Shown here piece after piece: positions 48,541 to 59,850 of a DNA stretch of 64,000 nt. This DNA comes from Drosophila pseudoobscura (Eukaryota > Arthropoda > Insecta > Diptera > Drosophilidae). Position 1 is the first letter of the stretch, and each line of letters starts with the position of its first letter. A model generated the notes under the pieces. The model was not told where the DNA came from. It saw only the letters and a program-made list of their open reading frames with translations, and did no database searches. The stretch covers positions 6,944,001-7,008,000 of the forward strand of contig NC_046680.1 of assembly GCF_009870125.1 (NCBI RefSeq), read 5' to 3'. The position numbers and the translations under genes are program-made.

Positions 48541-49086
48541 ATGGCCGACTCACGCTTCCCGGTTCCCTCAAAGGCCTGCTGGCTGTGGAGTCCGAGTGTA
48601 TTACCAAACTTATTAGTGCCAGTGGTTTTTCGGCTATTGGCAACTGCATTCGGCGCTCCAATACTCACACACGGACGAGAAGTGATTGCAATTTGTCAGA
48701 GCGAGCACTTAATGGAGAATTATGTTGGGCTGTTCATGGAAACGTTTTCGATGGGAAAACTCTTTTTCCGAGAAGATTCCGAGAAGATATACAAAATGGA
48801 ATTTTACTTCTTCCATCTTCCAACATGGACTAAGAAGAAGCTCAAGGTACCCAGCTCACTGAATGCAAAGGAATCTATTAATGATGGACTCCCATTTGGA
48901 AAATACATATATTCCAACACGGAATCAATAAGTTTATTCAAATTTATGTACTGGCTCCATCAATGTCTGAGAAAGCAATGCCAGAACGCCCCACCACGAA
49001 ATTGTATTCCAATAGCAGTCCAATGGTCATATTACTCGTACAAGGGATCCCACCCACAAAAACACCCGCAGGCCTTGCCATACTAG
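48541..49086 (+). CDS. Unassigned 181-aa ORF, possibly chance
   Basis: ATG to TAG, 181 codons, without introns. The protein has mixed composition with an aromatic-rich middle (MEFYFFHLPTW) and a Cys-containing C-terminal part. It has no signal peptide, no known motif and no repeats in the body. By my rough estimate, chance ORFs of this length are expected about 0.3 times in a window of this size and base composition. A second plus-strand frame (48516-48833) is also open here. No core promoter or polyadenylation signal stands out. I do not recognise it. Confidence 0.2.
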   Translation: MADSRFPVPSKACWLWSPSVLPNLLVPVVFRLLATAFGAPILTHGREVIAICQSEHLMENYVGLFMETFSMGKLFFREDSEKIYKMEFYFFHLPTWTKKKLKVPSSLNAKESINDGLPFGKYIYSNTESISLFKFMYWLHQCLRKQCQNAPPRNCIPIAVQWSYYSYKGSHPQKHPQALPY

Positions 49087-51820
49087 ACAAAATATTCGAA
49101 TGTTTTTGCTGTTGAAAGCAATGGAGCTACCCACACATGGACCCACGCAAAAACACAGATATGTATGTGCCTCGTAACAAGCGCTTGCAAGCCTACGCGA
49201 GAGCCAAATGTTGGCTGACAAGCTAATCGAGCTTATTGAAAAATGATTGCATACTTTTCGGCGACACCAAACAGAACCACAAAGTGGAATGAGGCGCACC
49301 GCACACCCATCTGCAGAGACAGACAGAAGCTATATCTGCTTTAATGATTTATGCTGCCACATTCCATTTATTGCACATAATTCGTGGTAAGCTCCCACTA
49401 CCCTGCGCACAGGACCGGGCCGAGCCCCCTGGGGCATGCATTTATCTTAGCATTTGGTGAATAATCGAATACAATTTTTTAGTGTCGCTTAAATAATATT
49501 TATTTACAGTGAGCGTCAAAAGTATAGCATGGCACGTAGTTCACCTAGCCCAAAGCCGACACCTAGCCCGCCCCCCTCAAAGTGCTAATGTGAGCGGTAG
49601 CGGGGTGTTGCCGCACAGAGAGGCAAGCCAGGGGCCAGGGCAGACTTGTCGTTAACATATTGTGGCATATTTATTTTCTTTCATGCCGTCGACATTCACG
49701 TTGCACGTCAAATTCGCCAAGCTAGTCGACACAGGAAAAAAAATCCCCCCCAGAGGAAGAGAGAGGGGAATAGGGAGGAAGAGAGAGAGAGAACGAATGA
49801 GAGAAAAAGGAAGGAAAACAGTCGAAGTAAACGAATTCCTTTCGTACGTGCCTGACATTTCATTGTTTTCGTTGCGGAAGAGAGAGCTCCGTTGGAATGT
49901 GGTGCGAGGAGAGGACAGAGCCAAAAGGCAGGTGGGCATGGGCGGAGGAGAGGCAGGAGAGTGGAGGGAAAGTGCGGATCGGAGGTGGATTCCGGATGGC
50001 GGGACCCACGCACCATCATTGTCGGAGCAACCTTCAAATGTCGCCTCCAAACTGTCTCGATGTCGATACAAGTTTCGATATTGTTGCTGTTCTTTGCAGT
50101 TTCCGATACTCTAACCGACATTGAGGTACACTCGCATTTGATTGTTTCTGAACCTATGGCAAGGTCTGAAGAAGTTCCAAATGATAGAAGATCTAGAATA
50201 GCTTCTATCGTAAACACATGTTTTCGTTCTACAAGAGACGAGTACTAGAGTGCGAGCTGTCTATAGTCCACCCAGAGATCGTTTTAAGTTTCTTCTTCCA
50301 TTAAAGATCAACCAATTTCCAGTAAGGGTATGCAAACATTAAGGAATTTACCATTCAACCCTAGAATTCCGACGCCTTGCTCCATATACGAGTATATGTT
50401 TGTTGTGTTAGTGCGCTTCTATGTGTGCTAGTATGCTACTCAATGTGTGCGTGTGTATCCGTGTGTATGCTCTACGTCGCTATCGCAATGTGGCATGTCA
50501 ATTTATTTGTCAAAGAGAAAAATAAGGCAGGTAAAAGTGTAAGCAGAGCAAAGGAGAAATAGCAATAGCCAAAACATAAAACCGTCAAAGATACGAGACG
50601 ATGACGAGGCTGGAGAAAGGGGAAGAAAGCGACAGAGGCAGAAGAAAAAGACGAAGGCACAGAAGGAGGTAGAAAACAATGACAGCCTCAAGTTGTATCC
50701 CATTGAGGTGCTGTACGAGTATGTGCGAGTGTGTCTCTGCGTATCTATGTGCATGTGTAAATACATATACACAGGTATGTATATGTGTGGGAGTCTATGC
50801 TTCGTTATGTCTATGCGGCAACTTTAAGCACTCGGGGGCGATGCCTGGCAGCAAAGGTAATCGATATTTATAGTTATGGAAATCGCAACCAGGCTGCCCA
50901 GAGAAAAGCAAGGCAAGTGAGGACGAAAGGCAGCAGAATAGAGTGAAACAGGAGCCAGAGAGAATGAGAAACGAAAGAGAATGTTGCGGGAAATCGACCA
51001 TTGGTTGAACATCACGTTTGTCCCAAGATAAGAAATAATATCGTACGTTGCCATGAAAATTTACACACTTTCACCCATAAACTGTTGCCTGTTACCTTCT
51101 CCAAGATGTTCTGCCCGTCTTTCTCTTCCTCCCTCTCTCTCTCGGTATTTCCCTCTCTGAAATACCCTTTAAAGCACAGCTTAAAGCCAATACACAATAC
51201 ACTCGTATGGCTGAGATACAGATAGAGGAAGAGTGTGGTTGTGCCCTGAAATTAATTGTGGGAGCAAAAGTTGTGGCATGTCATAAACATGTTAGACAGT
51301 TCTATTAATAGCTTTGCTCGGGATATACACAGTAGATACACTCGTATATCTGCAAGTGAGACATAAAACAGAATAATTGACGCTTAACCTTCAGTGAGCT
51401 CAACAAACGAAGGAGGTGTCTGTGATGAACCCCTCTCGAAAGAATACATATTTACAACAACTTTTGATGCCTGGCAAGAGAAGCATCCGAGGCTAACGAC
51501 CAATGGGTATAGCTTTTACGGAAGGAAATAGTAGAGGAGGAGAGAGATCTTAAGTCTACTCAACTTGAACTACTCAACTCTTCCTACATATTCTCCTCTA
51601 TATTCATTCCACTAACGACAACTTATTGGCACTCCGTTTATTTGAATCATTTTCCGTACCATTGAGTGGATCTCTCAGTGAACAGTCTCCCTAAACGCAT
51701 TTTCCGTTCCCTCATACTTCTCTACACTATTGACAGCTTATTAAATTGATTTCATTTAGGACTTGGCAAACATGTCATGCTGCATCGTCATCATCAGCAG
51801 GAGCATCATCATCATCAGAA

Positions 51821-51868
51821 GCATCGTCAGGAGCATCGTCAGGAGCGTCGTCAGGAGCATCGTCAGGA
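51821..51868 (+). repeat. 12-bp tandem repeat (GCATCGTCAGGA)4
   Basis: Four units of 12 bases (one with A to G), preceded by degenerate CATCATCAG copies from 51784. The repeat is a multiple of three and open in several frames, which gives spurious Ser/Gly/Ala or Asp/Ala ORFs. Confidence 0.9.
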
Positions 51869-53453
51869 GAAGAATCAGCCAGTAGCAGAGCACGAACCAG
51901 TTTTGTCTTCAGAAAGGCTCCCACGAATAGGAGCCAAGCCCCATCCTGCCACCACTCTCCTGTCAAGCAGTTGTTGACTTTTTATTGCGTGTCTCCCCAT
52001 ATGCCCACACTACCCATCCAACATCCACATCTCCCCCTCGGCTGCGTGTGTGAGGGAGCCCCAAGTTAAGTGCTCATAAAATATTTGTAAATGTTTGAGC
52101 TGAAGCCAGAGAACGGGAGAAGAAAAACTAACCGAGAACATTTTAAAGCATACTTATGAGCCCCGTCGACTCGGGGGCCTGTCAATTTTCCTCAATCCTA
52201 ATTCTGTCAATTAGGGCCTTCTAAATTGTTAAGTACTTCCCCACACGCTCCCCCCATGCCGTTACCCGAAAAACAATGATCCCATGAGCCGGCACAAAAC
52301 TCACTTTCAAAACCAACTTGGCCACAAAAACCGTAAAATTGTTTCTCGTTTTTATTCATTTTGGCTCATGGTTGAGGTGGTGTGTGGTGCGTGTGTGCTG
52401 GTTGGTATATAAGCAATATTTATATGATATATATACTCGTACTCGCAGAGCGGGGAAAGCTCTAGAGCAGAACTTTTACTTTTTTGGGGCAAAGTTTTAA
52501 ACAAATTCATTAGCCCGAAAGAGCACATCATCTATTTTTTTGATCTCCTGTCAAATGTCACATCACAAAAGTTGCGCCCCAAAGGAAATAGTTAGTAATT
52601 TGCATCAAAGAGTGGGTCGATTATTGTGTCGAGTGTGTATGGTGCAGGAGTGGAAATTGGGGTCGTATTGGAGGATATTACAGATTGAAAACCAAGTATC
52701 AGGGAGGGGAAAACTTTGTGGATAAACTGGAATTAAAATATAAGGACTCTTAACTAAAATTATAATCTATTCTAGGTTCTGCGTTTGATTCTGCTCAAGA
52801 ACTACTCTGAACCGCACATAAAATTGAAATCGTAGCAAATCTTCCGACACAAGCACCGCTGCCCATCAAATATTCGATGACCTACGGTCAATCGCACTGT
52901 CCAAAAAAACGAGCTGACAACTGCAGAAGATTGCCTCTAATAAGCTTCCCATTACGCTAACCCTGTTGACACAGAAACCCATCAGAGCAAACGCTAGGCC
53001 AATGCAATTCCAGGGCCATCACCTGCTGCTGCTCCTGGCTGGCTGGCCGGATTGAAGGATCTGCTCGAGCTTGTGCTCGGTCCACAACTATTCAATCGGT
53101 ACGCCAGACAAGCAAATTTCGTTAAAATCCCATCATAAAAACACACGAAACGCTCCACAAATCCAAATACTGTAAAAATACAACATTTGGGTCACTTTTC
53201 TTTTCTCCTCGTTTATGTTTTTTTCACTATACCAGTACTTTTTTTTGGTCCATCGTTGGGTTTTGGTCTCAGTTTATTTTATGGCAGCTTTCAAAGTTTT
53301 TACTCATTGCCATGGCTGTCGAGACTCGAAGAGTTTCGGGATGGAAGGGTATGGAAAGGGATGGGATGGGACAGCTGGAGCCAGGAGCAAGTCTCTGCGA
53401 GGAGTTTCAGCTCTTGAGGTGGCAATAAAATAAATGGCAGCACTTTCGGTTTT

Positions 53454-53472
53454 ACACACACACACACACACA
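53454..53472 (+). repeat. (CA)n microsatellite
   Basis: Perfect CA dinucleotide run of about 19 bases. Confidence 0.85.
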
Positions 53473-54727
53473 GACCCGTACCCTTCTCTTCCCGAAACCT
53501 CGAAAAAAGGCAATTTGGAAAGGTAGAAACGTGGAAAAGCGGAGCCTGCAATGGCCATATATCAAAAGGCGAAAGAGTAAAGCACATAAAACCAGCAGAA
53601 CTAAACGAACGTGAGATGTAGAGAGATCGGACAGACTCTGAGAGCAAGGTTGGAGTTGAGAGCTGGGAGTTGGGAGATTTAAGATGGAGAGAGATTTGCT
53701 GGCAAGTTGGTTAGCGGCAAATATTTGTGGTATTTTCAGCTGGCCACTGAGTGGTTTATGACTTGTCCGCTCGCCTCCGCTGCTCGGCTGCCAAATCAGA
53801 CCCCACTCTGGGATATTTTGCGCAAGCTCTTCACCTTGGGTGGGACGTTCAGGTGAAACGCTTCAGATGAATGCTCCAGCTCCATTGTTCAGAGTGTATT
53901 GACAATGTTGTTTAGTCAGTGAAAAGCGGGGCAAGGAGAAAATGTAATTTCTGAAAGGATTACCGAAAGCTTTAAAGCAAAGCCCAGCGAAAGAGGACTC
54001 TAAAGAAGCTGGTGACATGAAAAATGAATTGCAAGCCACCAAAAATAAAAAAAAAGGCAAGTTTTCATTTTCTCATGCACACAGACACACACACGTGTGG
54101 AGTCATCGTCTCGCCAGCGTAAAAATATGTGAAAAATGAACGGAAATGCCGCAACGACAAGGCGGAAATGAAAAATGCACACATGTACGTACGTATGGCT
54201 GTGTGCATGAATGAATGCCAGGAAAATGGCGGCCGCAACACCCGACGAACTCAAATCAAAAAGCAATGCGAAAGAGGGTGCGAAGCCAAGTCAGTCAATG
54301 GGAAAGTCAGCCCCGAAAGTACATTGTAATTAATGATGAGGCAGAAAACGAATAATCCAGAATATGCTCCCCAAAAAGATGGCATTTAAATGTGAATATA
54401 TAATAGCATATGGCGGAAGGGAAGGGAAGGGAAGGAAGGAAGTAAATAAGACTCTTCCGAAAAGACCCAAAACCATGTCGAAGCACTTTAAGTCACTCAC
54501 AGAAAACCCACATACTCGTACACTTGAGCGGAGACAAGCCTCGAGGCATTGGCTCATTGCTACACCTTCCACTCAAGTCAATGGCCAGCAGAACATTTTC
54601 AACGTTTTCCGCAATCAATTTAATTGAAAATCCATGTTCACACATAGTTTATGGCTAAACAAAGCCGATTACATTAATTTCACACCACCACAAGCCATAT
54701 GGCAAGGTCAGAGCTCAAACACAATGG

Positions 54728-55105
54728 GTGCCGAGCGACAAAAGGGTGCCGTCCAATCCCCAGGCAAGACTGACAGACAAAGTGGCCCGGAAACTTGTTG
54801 AGAGAATGCGATTCGAAGGCAGACCCGGGCAGACATCCGCCCTCACATACACAGACACTCGAAAGCCACTCAGTCAGGTGTTAAAACTAATTTACGACAA
54901 TTTGACCAACAAACAACAAAAGTTTCCAGAAGGACCAGGAATAGAAAGAGTTGTCCGAGTGCTCCGCATATTTCACACGATTCCTGAAAAGGGTCCACAG
55001 AGCCACATCCTTCACACTGACCACAAAAGCATCGCAAATCGAACAGAAGCCATGTCCGGACAAGAACTCGAGGACAACTCGAGCCCAAGTCCAACCACAA
55101 CTTGA
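54728..55105 (+). CDS. Unassigned 125-aa ORF, probably chance
   Basis: The encoded protein is hydrophilic with a basic N-terminal half and a Ser/Thr/Pro end. No motif, signal peptide or splice continuation is visible, and two minus-strand frames over its 3' part are also open. It is listed only because it is long for a repeat-free stretch. Confidence 0.12.
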   Translation: MPSDKRVPSNPQARLTDKVARKLVERMRFEGRPGQTSALTYTDTRKPLSQVLKLIYDNLTNKQQKFPEGPGIERVVRVLRIFHTIPEKGPQSHILHTDHKSIANRTEAMSGQELEDNSSPSPTTT

Positions 55106-58100
55106 TCCCATTTTTGGCTGTGAATTTTACTTACTGCCAACAGCTTTTGCTATTCCCCACAAAATATATGGACTTGAATCAACTCTATAGCTTTCAGTTT
55201 TCTATAGGAAAGGAAGAGATGTTTGTGGGGGTTTTTAAAAGGGAAATTAATCAGGCACACACACAGAGGGATTAGGTCCACAAAAATTATACAACAAGAA
55301 GTGCAATTCATTCAGCTGGATTCTCCCGAGTCATTTTTTGATAATTAGCATGTAATTAAAGCAGACACGCCCCCAAGGGGCGTCTATAGTGCTCGTAGTA
55401 GGGTATCGGTAGGGTGTCGGCTAATGATGATGAAGTAACAGTAACAGCTAATGCATATAAAATTGCGCAAATACGAGAATCGTTAACAGTGTTTTGAAGT
55501 CTGAACTTTTTGGTCGAATTTACAAAACCCACTGAAAACTTCCAGTACGTGTATGTGCCTACATTTCTGAAATACCCATTTAAAGGTAATTCTACTCAAA
55601 GCAAAAGCAAACTCTTCAATAACCTCCCAAGCAAGAGCTCTAATCTCGAGTCAATGATTAACTAACGAGATCTATCCCCATTCCCATTCCCATTTCCATG
55701 CCGATACCCATTCCCATATTCATTCATTTACCTGGCCCTAATGAATTACCAAACCCAATTCAAACATTGCAAAGGAAAAAATAGAGGGACCATCTCAGAA
55801 GAGAAGAGAAGGAGCCTTGGCAAAGGCAAATGGAAAGTCATTATGATACACATTTGGCCTAATGAGATTTTTTTATGGTGATGCCGGGAGGAAAACCATC
55901 AGCAGAAGGGATAGCCACACGCAAACGTCTTCTTAATTATTCACAATGAACGAATATGCCTGGAAGGTGAGAAGAGTAGACATTTTGACACCTTTATAGC
56001 TCAATAAATTGGACCAGAGGCAAAGAACTAAGAACCTCTGGCACGCCAGTTCATTAGAAACTCACACGGGAGACTTTGATATCGCTCTTGATTACATTCA
56101 GAGCCACTCAAGATGTCGAAGCCGCTCGAACCCACAGAGAGAGCTCGGTGGAGAGAGCTCGAGGGAGAGAGCCCCAGCCGACTAACCTGATGGCACGTAA
56201 AGTTTACAGTTACCAAAGCTTTGGACTCGTTAGTGCCTGAATAGTACTAAAAGCAACGACCAGACGGAGGTCCCGCCGCTGCATCCACCTAGACAGGGGA
56301 TTCGGGTCGGGTAGCATGCCATTAGTGGGTAGGTATCCTTGGCTCCCGCCATCGTAGTAGTCCCCGTCGATGTCGACGTCTGCTTATGAATAATGTTTTA
56401 ATTTTCAGCCAGGCGAATTTGCCAACGTTCTTCCTTGGCTCTCGGTCGTTCTTCGTCCTTCATTCTTGGCGAGGCGAGGGGACCCTCGGCACGCAATTGC
56501 ATGTCAAGTGCATATGATTCCCGCACATAGTCTACTGCCAGTCCCCACTACGCGACTGCTTACTGCCGACTAATATGCGAAAATTATGGGTTGTAATGTA
56601 AGAGGCACTTTTGCTTCATTTTTTTTAATGACATCCAACAAACGCGACATGTTTCTTTACCCACACAAGCGGGCCATGTTTTCTTGCCACCCAAAAACGC
56701 TGATGTAAATGTGGTTGTCCCTCACCCTCAACAACCCATATGAGGATGTGAATGTAGAGGCGGCTGATGGTGATTAGATGGTAGTTTGGAGCACCAGCGC
56801 GAGGACAAACATTAGAAACTGTCGTCATTTATATTAATTAATGGCGTCTGCACTTGAGTTGCAGGGAATACGAGTATTTTCAACTTTCGAGATGACTTCG
56901 GCAACTTTAAACGAATGTCAGAAGCTAGAGTAGCAGCAAACTTTGATGAATGTCAAGAAGAAACCAGAAACTTGCGGCGAAAATGTCAGAGCTGTATACT
57001 CATTGAACTTATAATGTCTGGTAAATGCTAAAATTTCTAGTTAGACGGGTCTATAGCCTAGATTCAATGATTAAAATTGTATCTGTCCATCATCTGACTC
57101 GTATCATGCTGCAATGTTTGCTGGCATAAAAACGGAACAATCCTTAATCTACTGATGTATACATACTCATTAGGTCCCCAGCGAGGACCTGTCCTCTACA
57201 TTTTCCCATGTCATGCGATGGCTGACGCTCCCCGCAAGTATGCAACACTTTTTGGTCGAGTGCTGCATTGGATTTCCATGCAATCAGAAACCATTTTGAA
57301 TCCGCATCCGTTTCCTGTTTTTGCATGACGGTCGCATTTGTGAGATGCGAGCGTGTATGGTTTTTTTGGAATTTGATTTGTCGGCTAAATTCACAACATT
57401 TTTGACACCCGCCATGCGCGAAATTGCATTGTTGTTGCAGTTGCCGTTGCCACATTTTTTCCTCTGATGCCATTTGACAGCATGACAAATGCAAAACTAT
57501 AAAAATTCATTTGAATTTCCCAGCATAGAGATGTGACCATAATAAATTGAATTTAAAGACACAGTTGGGGCATGTTTTCGGTGGTATTTAAAGCAAGAGC
57601 TGAGCATCCTTGCATTTTGTGGTTGGGTGGCCCTTGGCACTTTGGCACAGCTCTTGAGACGTCGCTGACATCAGCCACAGATGGCGACCTGAGGGGCTTC
57701 CTCTCGCTTTCTTACGCTGTGTTTAATATGCACTTCAGAACGGGGAGTGACGAGGCCACGTCGAAGTTTCAGTTTCAGTTATGTATGCTTTTCAGTGGGC
57801 TATACCTATACATACCTCCCTGCCAAGCTGCTTGACTGCTGCCTCTGCGGGCTTTTCACTAAAAATAAGTGTTGAGCAAACAATCTACGGGCTTAGAATT
57901 TCGCTGGTGCAACATCAGCAGCCTCATCCCCATCCTCCCTCTCATCCTCGATGTCAGCGACGACATCTTTGTGCTCTCGAAACAGGGCCATGTTTGTCAA
58001 GCTATGAACTACGGAATCCAACTGCAAACAAGAATGCAGCACAAGATGTTTAACACTTTCCACAGACGTTCGCCCAGGGGTAGGTCATATGGCTACGCAG

Positions 58101-58463
58101 CACAATCCATCTGCGGTTCACGAATAGCCATGAGGGGGGAGTACAATGGAACCTATGGCAACATTTTTTTTGAATGAAATAATATTCTGTTACGAATTTG
58201 TTTCAGAAATGAACGTCGGAGTCACCATTTGTGAAGAGCGCCCCCCACGACAATTACCAAAGAAGGGGCTCACCGTTCGGATAATATCACTATCCTGATA
58301 GCTTGGATTCCCCCGAACCATCGGCGCTGATAAGTTCCCCCATTTCCCCACCTATTTATGGCCCAAACTCATTCAACAAATTGACCGATTCTAGATAGTC
58401 TCCTTTCATCGCTTTCCCTAATGCATCACAGGCAAAGTTACAGTTACTTTTCAGTGTTTCACA

Positions 58464-59705
58464 ATGCCGGACCTGGTCAAATGGTGTGTGCGCATCAGCT
58501 ACCTGTATGGCCGTGTAACCGGTACGCTCAACTTTGAGATCGATTTAAAGACGGGCAGAACGCGGGTCACAAAGAAAGCCACCATATATTCCGCGTTGGC
58601 ACACTTGTGCTTGATAACTATGCTGGTGCACCATCTTTGGCGAGTCAAACCTACGTCTGACTTATTGGCAAATGCCAATGCGCTGCATGAAAATGTCTTC
58701 ATGGTCGTCGCTTGGATGCGCGTCTCCTGTGCTTTGGCGGCCTTAGCCGGTCGCTGGTATCATCGTCGCCGGTATATGCGACTAATCAGCTCTTTTCGCC
58801 GTTTGTACCTCAAGAACACTGAGGTGATGCAGCACTGTCGCCGTGGCTTCGTCTCTAAATGCTTTATAACCACCGTGGCCGAGAGTATGCAGTTTCTGAT
58901 GGCCCTTTTGGTGGTGTGGGATCGCCTAACCTTCTCATTGCTCATTGGCATATGGAGTGTCATGACCGTGACAGCCGTCATGAATGTAATCATTACTCAG
59001 TATTACTTTGCCCTGGGGAATGCCCGGGGCCACTACAAACTGCTCAATCGGGATCTTCGAGAGGTGCTCGCCGAGGCTCGGTCCCTTGGACCCAAGCGAA
59101 AGCGTCAGAACGGGGTCTTTATCACAAAATGCTGTTTCCTGGCCGATCGAGTGGATGAAATCGCGCAAACCCAATCCGAATTGCAGGCGCTGATCGAGCG
59201 CATGTCGAGGATCTATGAACTACAGGTGCTATGCCTGTTCTGCACCTATTATCTGACCTCCGTGGGAAACGCCTACTTGTTGTTTAGCATCTACAAGTAC
59301 AATAACATAACACAGGGTTGGTCGAAGCTTAGCTTGCTGGCGGGTGCTACTTTCTTAGTATTTTACTATGCCGATTGCTTGATAAACTCTTACAATGTTT
59401 TCTACCTGCTGGAAGCCCATCAGGAGATGCACAAGCTTCTTGAGCAGCGAAACCTCTTTCCGTGGGGTCTGGATGAGCGACTGGAGTCAGCCGTAAGTCC
59501 TGCCATTAGTCCTGGCCCTAACCACCCTGCCCTGACCTTCATTTGCTTTCAGTTTGATAGCCTCGAGCTGAGCCTGGCCCGCAATCCATTACAACTACAC
59601 TGTTTTGGCCTATTTAAGTTGGATCGTTCCTCTGCATTTGACGTGGGTAATTCTTTACTAATCAACTCCGTACTTCTAATACAATACGATATGCAGAATT
59701 ATTGA
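58464..59705 (+). CDS. Gustatory receptor, Gr59c/Gr59d type (first of tandem pair)
   Basis: Two exons, 58464-59492 and 59553-59705, give 393 aa, the usual length of an insect gustatory receptor (seven helices, inverted topology, ligand-gated cation channel in taste neurons). Hydrophobic segments fall at about 35-55, 75-95, 135-160, 165-185, 255-280, 290-315 and 365-385. The last helix carries the receptor-family signature position as NSVLLIQYD, a divergent form of TYhhhhhQF. The position of the intron just before the last exon (F.SLELSLARNPL) is the one conserved in insect Gr genes. The downstream neighbour has the same exon lengths (1029 and 153), so the two arose by tandem duplication. The 60-base intron is in frame and stop-free, so an unspliced 413-aa product is also possible. 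Family certain; which orthologue is not resolved. Confidence 0.9.
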   Translation: MPDLVKWCVRISYLYGRVTGTLNFEIDLKTGRTRVTKKATIYSALAHLCLITMLVHHLWRVKPTSDLLANANALHENVFMVVAWMRVSCALAALAGRWYHRRRYMRLISSFRRLYLKNTEVMQHCRRGFVSKCFITTVAESMQFLMALLVVWDRLTFSLLIGIWSVMTVTAVMNVIITQYYFALGNARGHYKLLNRDLREVLAEARSLGPKRKRQNGVFITKCCFLADRVDEIAQTQSELQALIERMSRIYELQVLCLFCTYYLTSVGNAYLLFSIYKYNNITQGWSKLSLLAGATFLVFYYADCLINSYNVFYLLEAHQEMHKLLEQRNLFPWGLDERLESAVSPAISPGPNHPALTFICFQFDSLELSLARNPLQLHCFGLFKLDRSSAFDVGNSLLINSVLLIQYDMQNY

Positions 59706-59710
59706 ATAAA
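59705..59710 (+). promoter_or_regulatory. Poly(A) signal overlapping the stop codon of the first receptor
   Basis: AATAAA begins with the last base of the TGA stop. It implies an unusually short 3' UTR, which fits the crowded 145-base gap to the next receptor. Confidence 0.5.
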
Positions 59711-59850
59711 CCACTTGTGTGCCCGCTGATGTAATTTGTCGTGAGCCAATTAGCCTGCCCTGCTCCCACAAGTCATATCATATTGATTGGATTGCCTGCC
59801 AGTCCACCTCAACTGTGACTCCTCCATCGAGTCCCCTTTAGTTGTGCGGT

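Larger units (their letters stand above)
38753..58463. other. Gene-poor stretch (19.7 kb)
   Basis: No exon with recognisable family similarity is visible. Longest ORFs are 48541-49086 (181 codons), 49708-50217 minus (169) and 49662-50114 (150). The last two lie opposite each other in purine-rich sequence. The stretch contains many CA, GA and GGT/ACC simple repeats, a perfect 16-bp palindrome CGATATATATATATCG at 44411-44426, the 12-bp repeat at 51821-51868 and a possible small repeat-element remnant near 45040-45125. It may be regulatory DNA or introns of a large gene extending elsewhere. Confidence 0.55.

Noticed and set aside
49652-50248. Overlapping 118-169-codon ORFs on both strands
   Set aside because: The segment is purine-rich with few stops on either strand; composition is low-complexity (Arg/Glu/Lys against Ser/Leu/Pro), with no consistent coding signal.
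51746-52069. Ser/Ala/Gly-repeat ORFs on both strands
   Set aside because: Created by the 12-bp repeat at 51821-51868, which lacks stops in all frames concerned.
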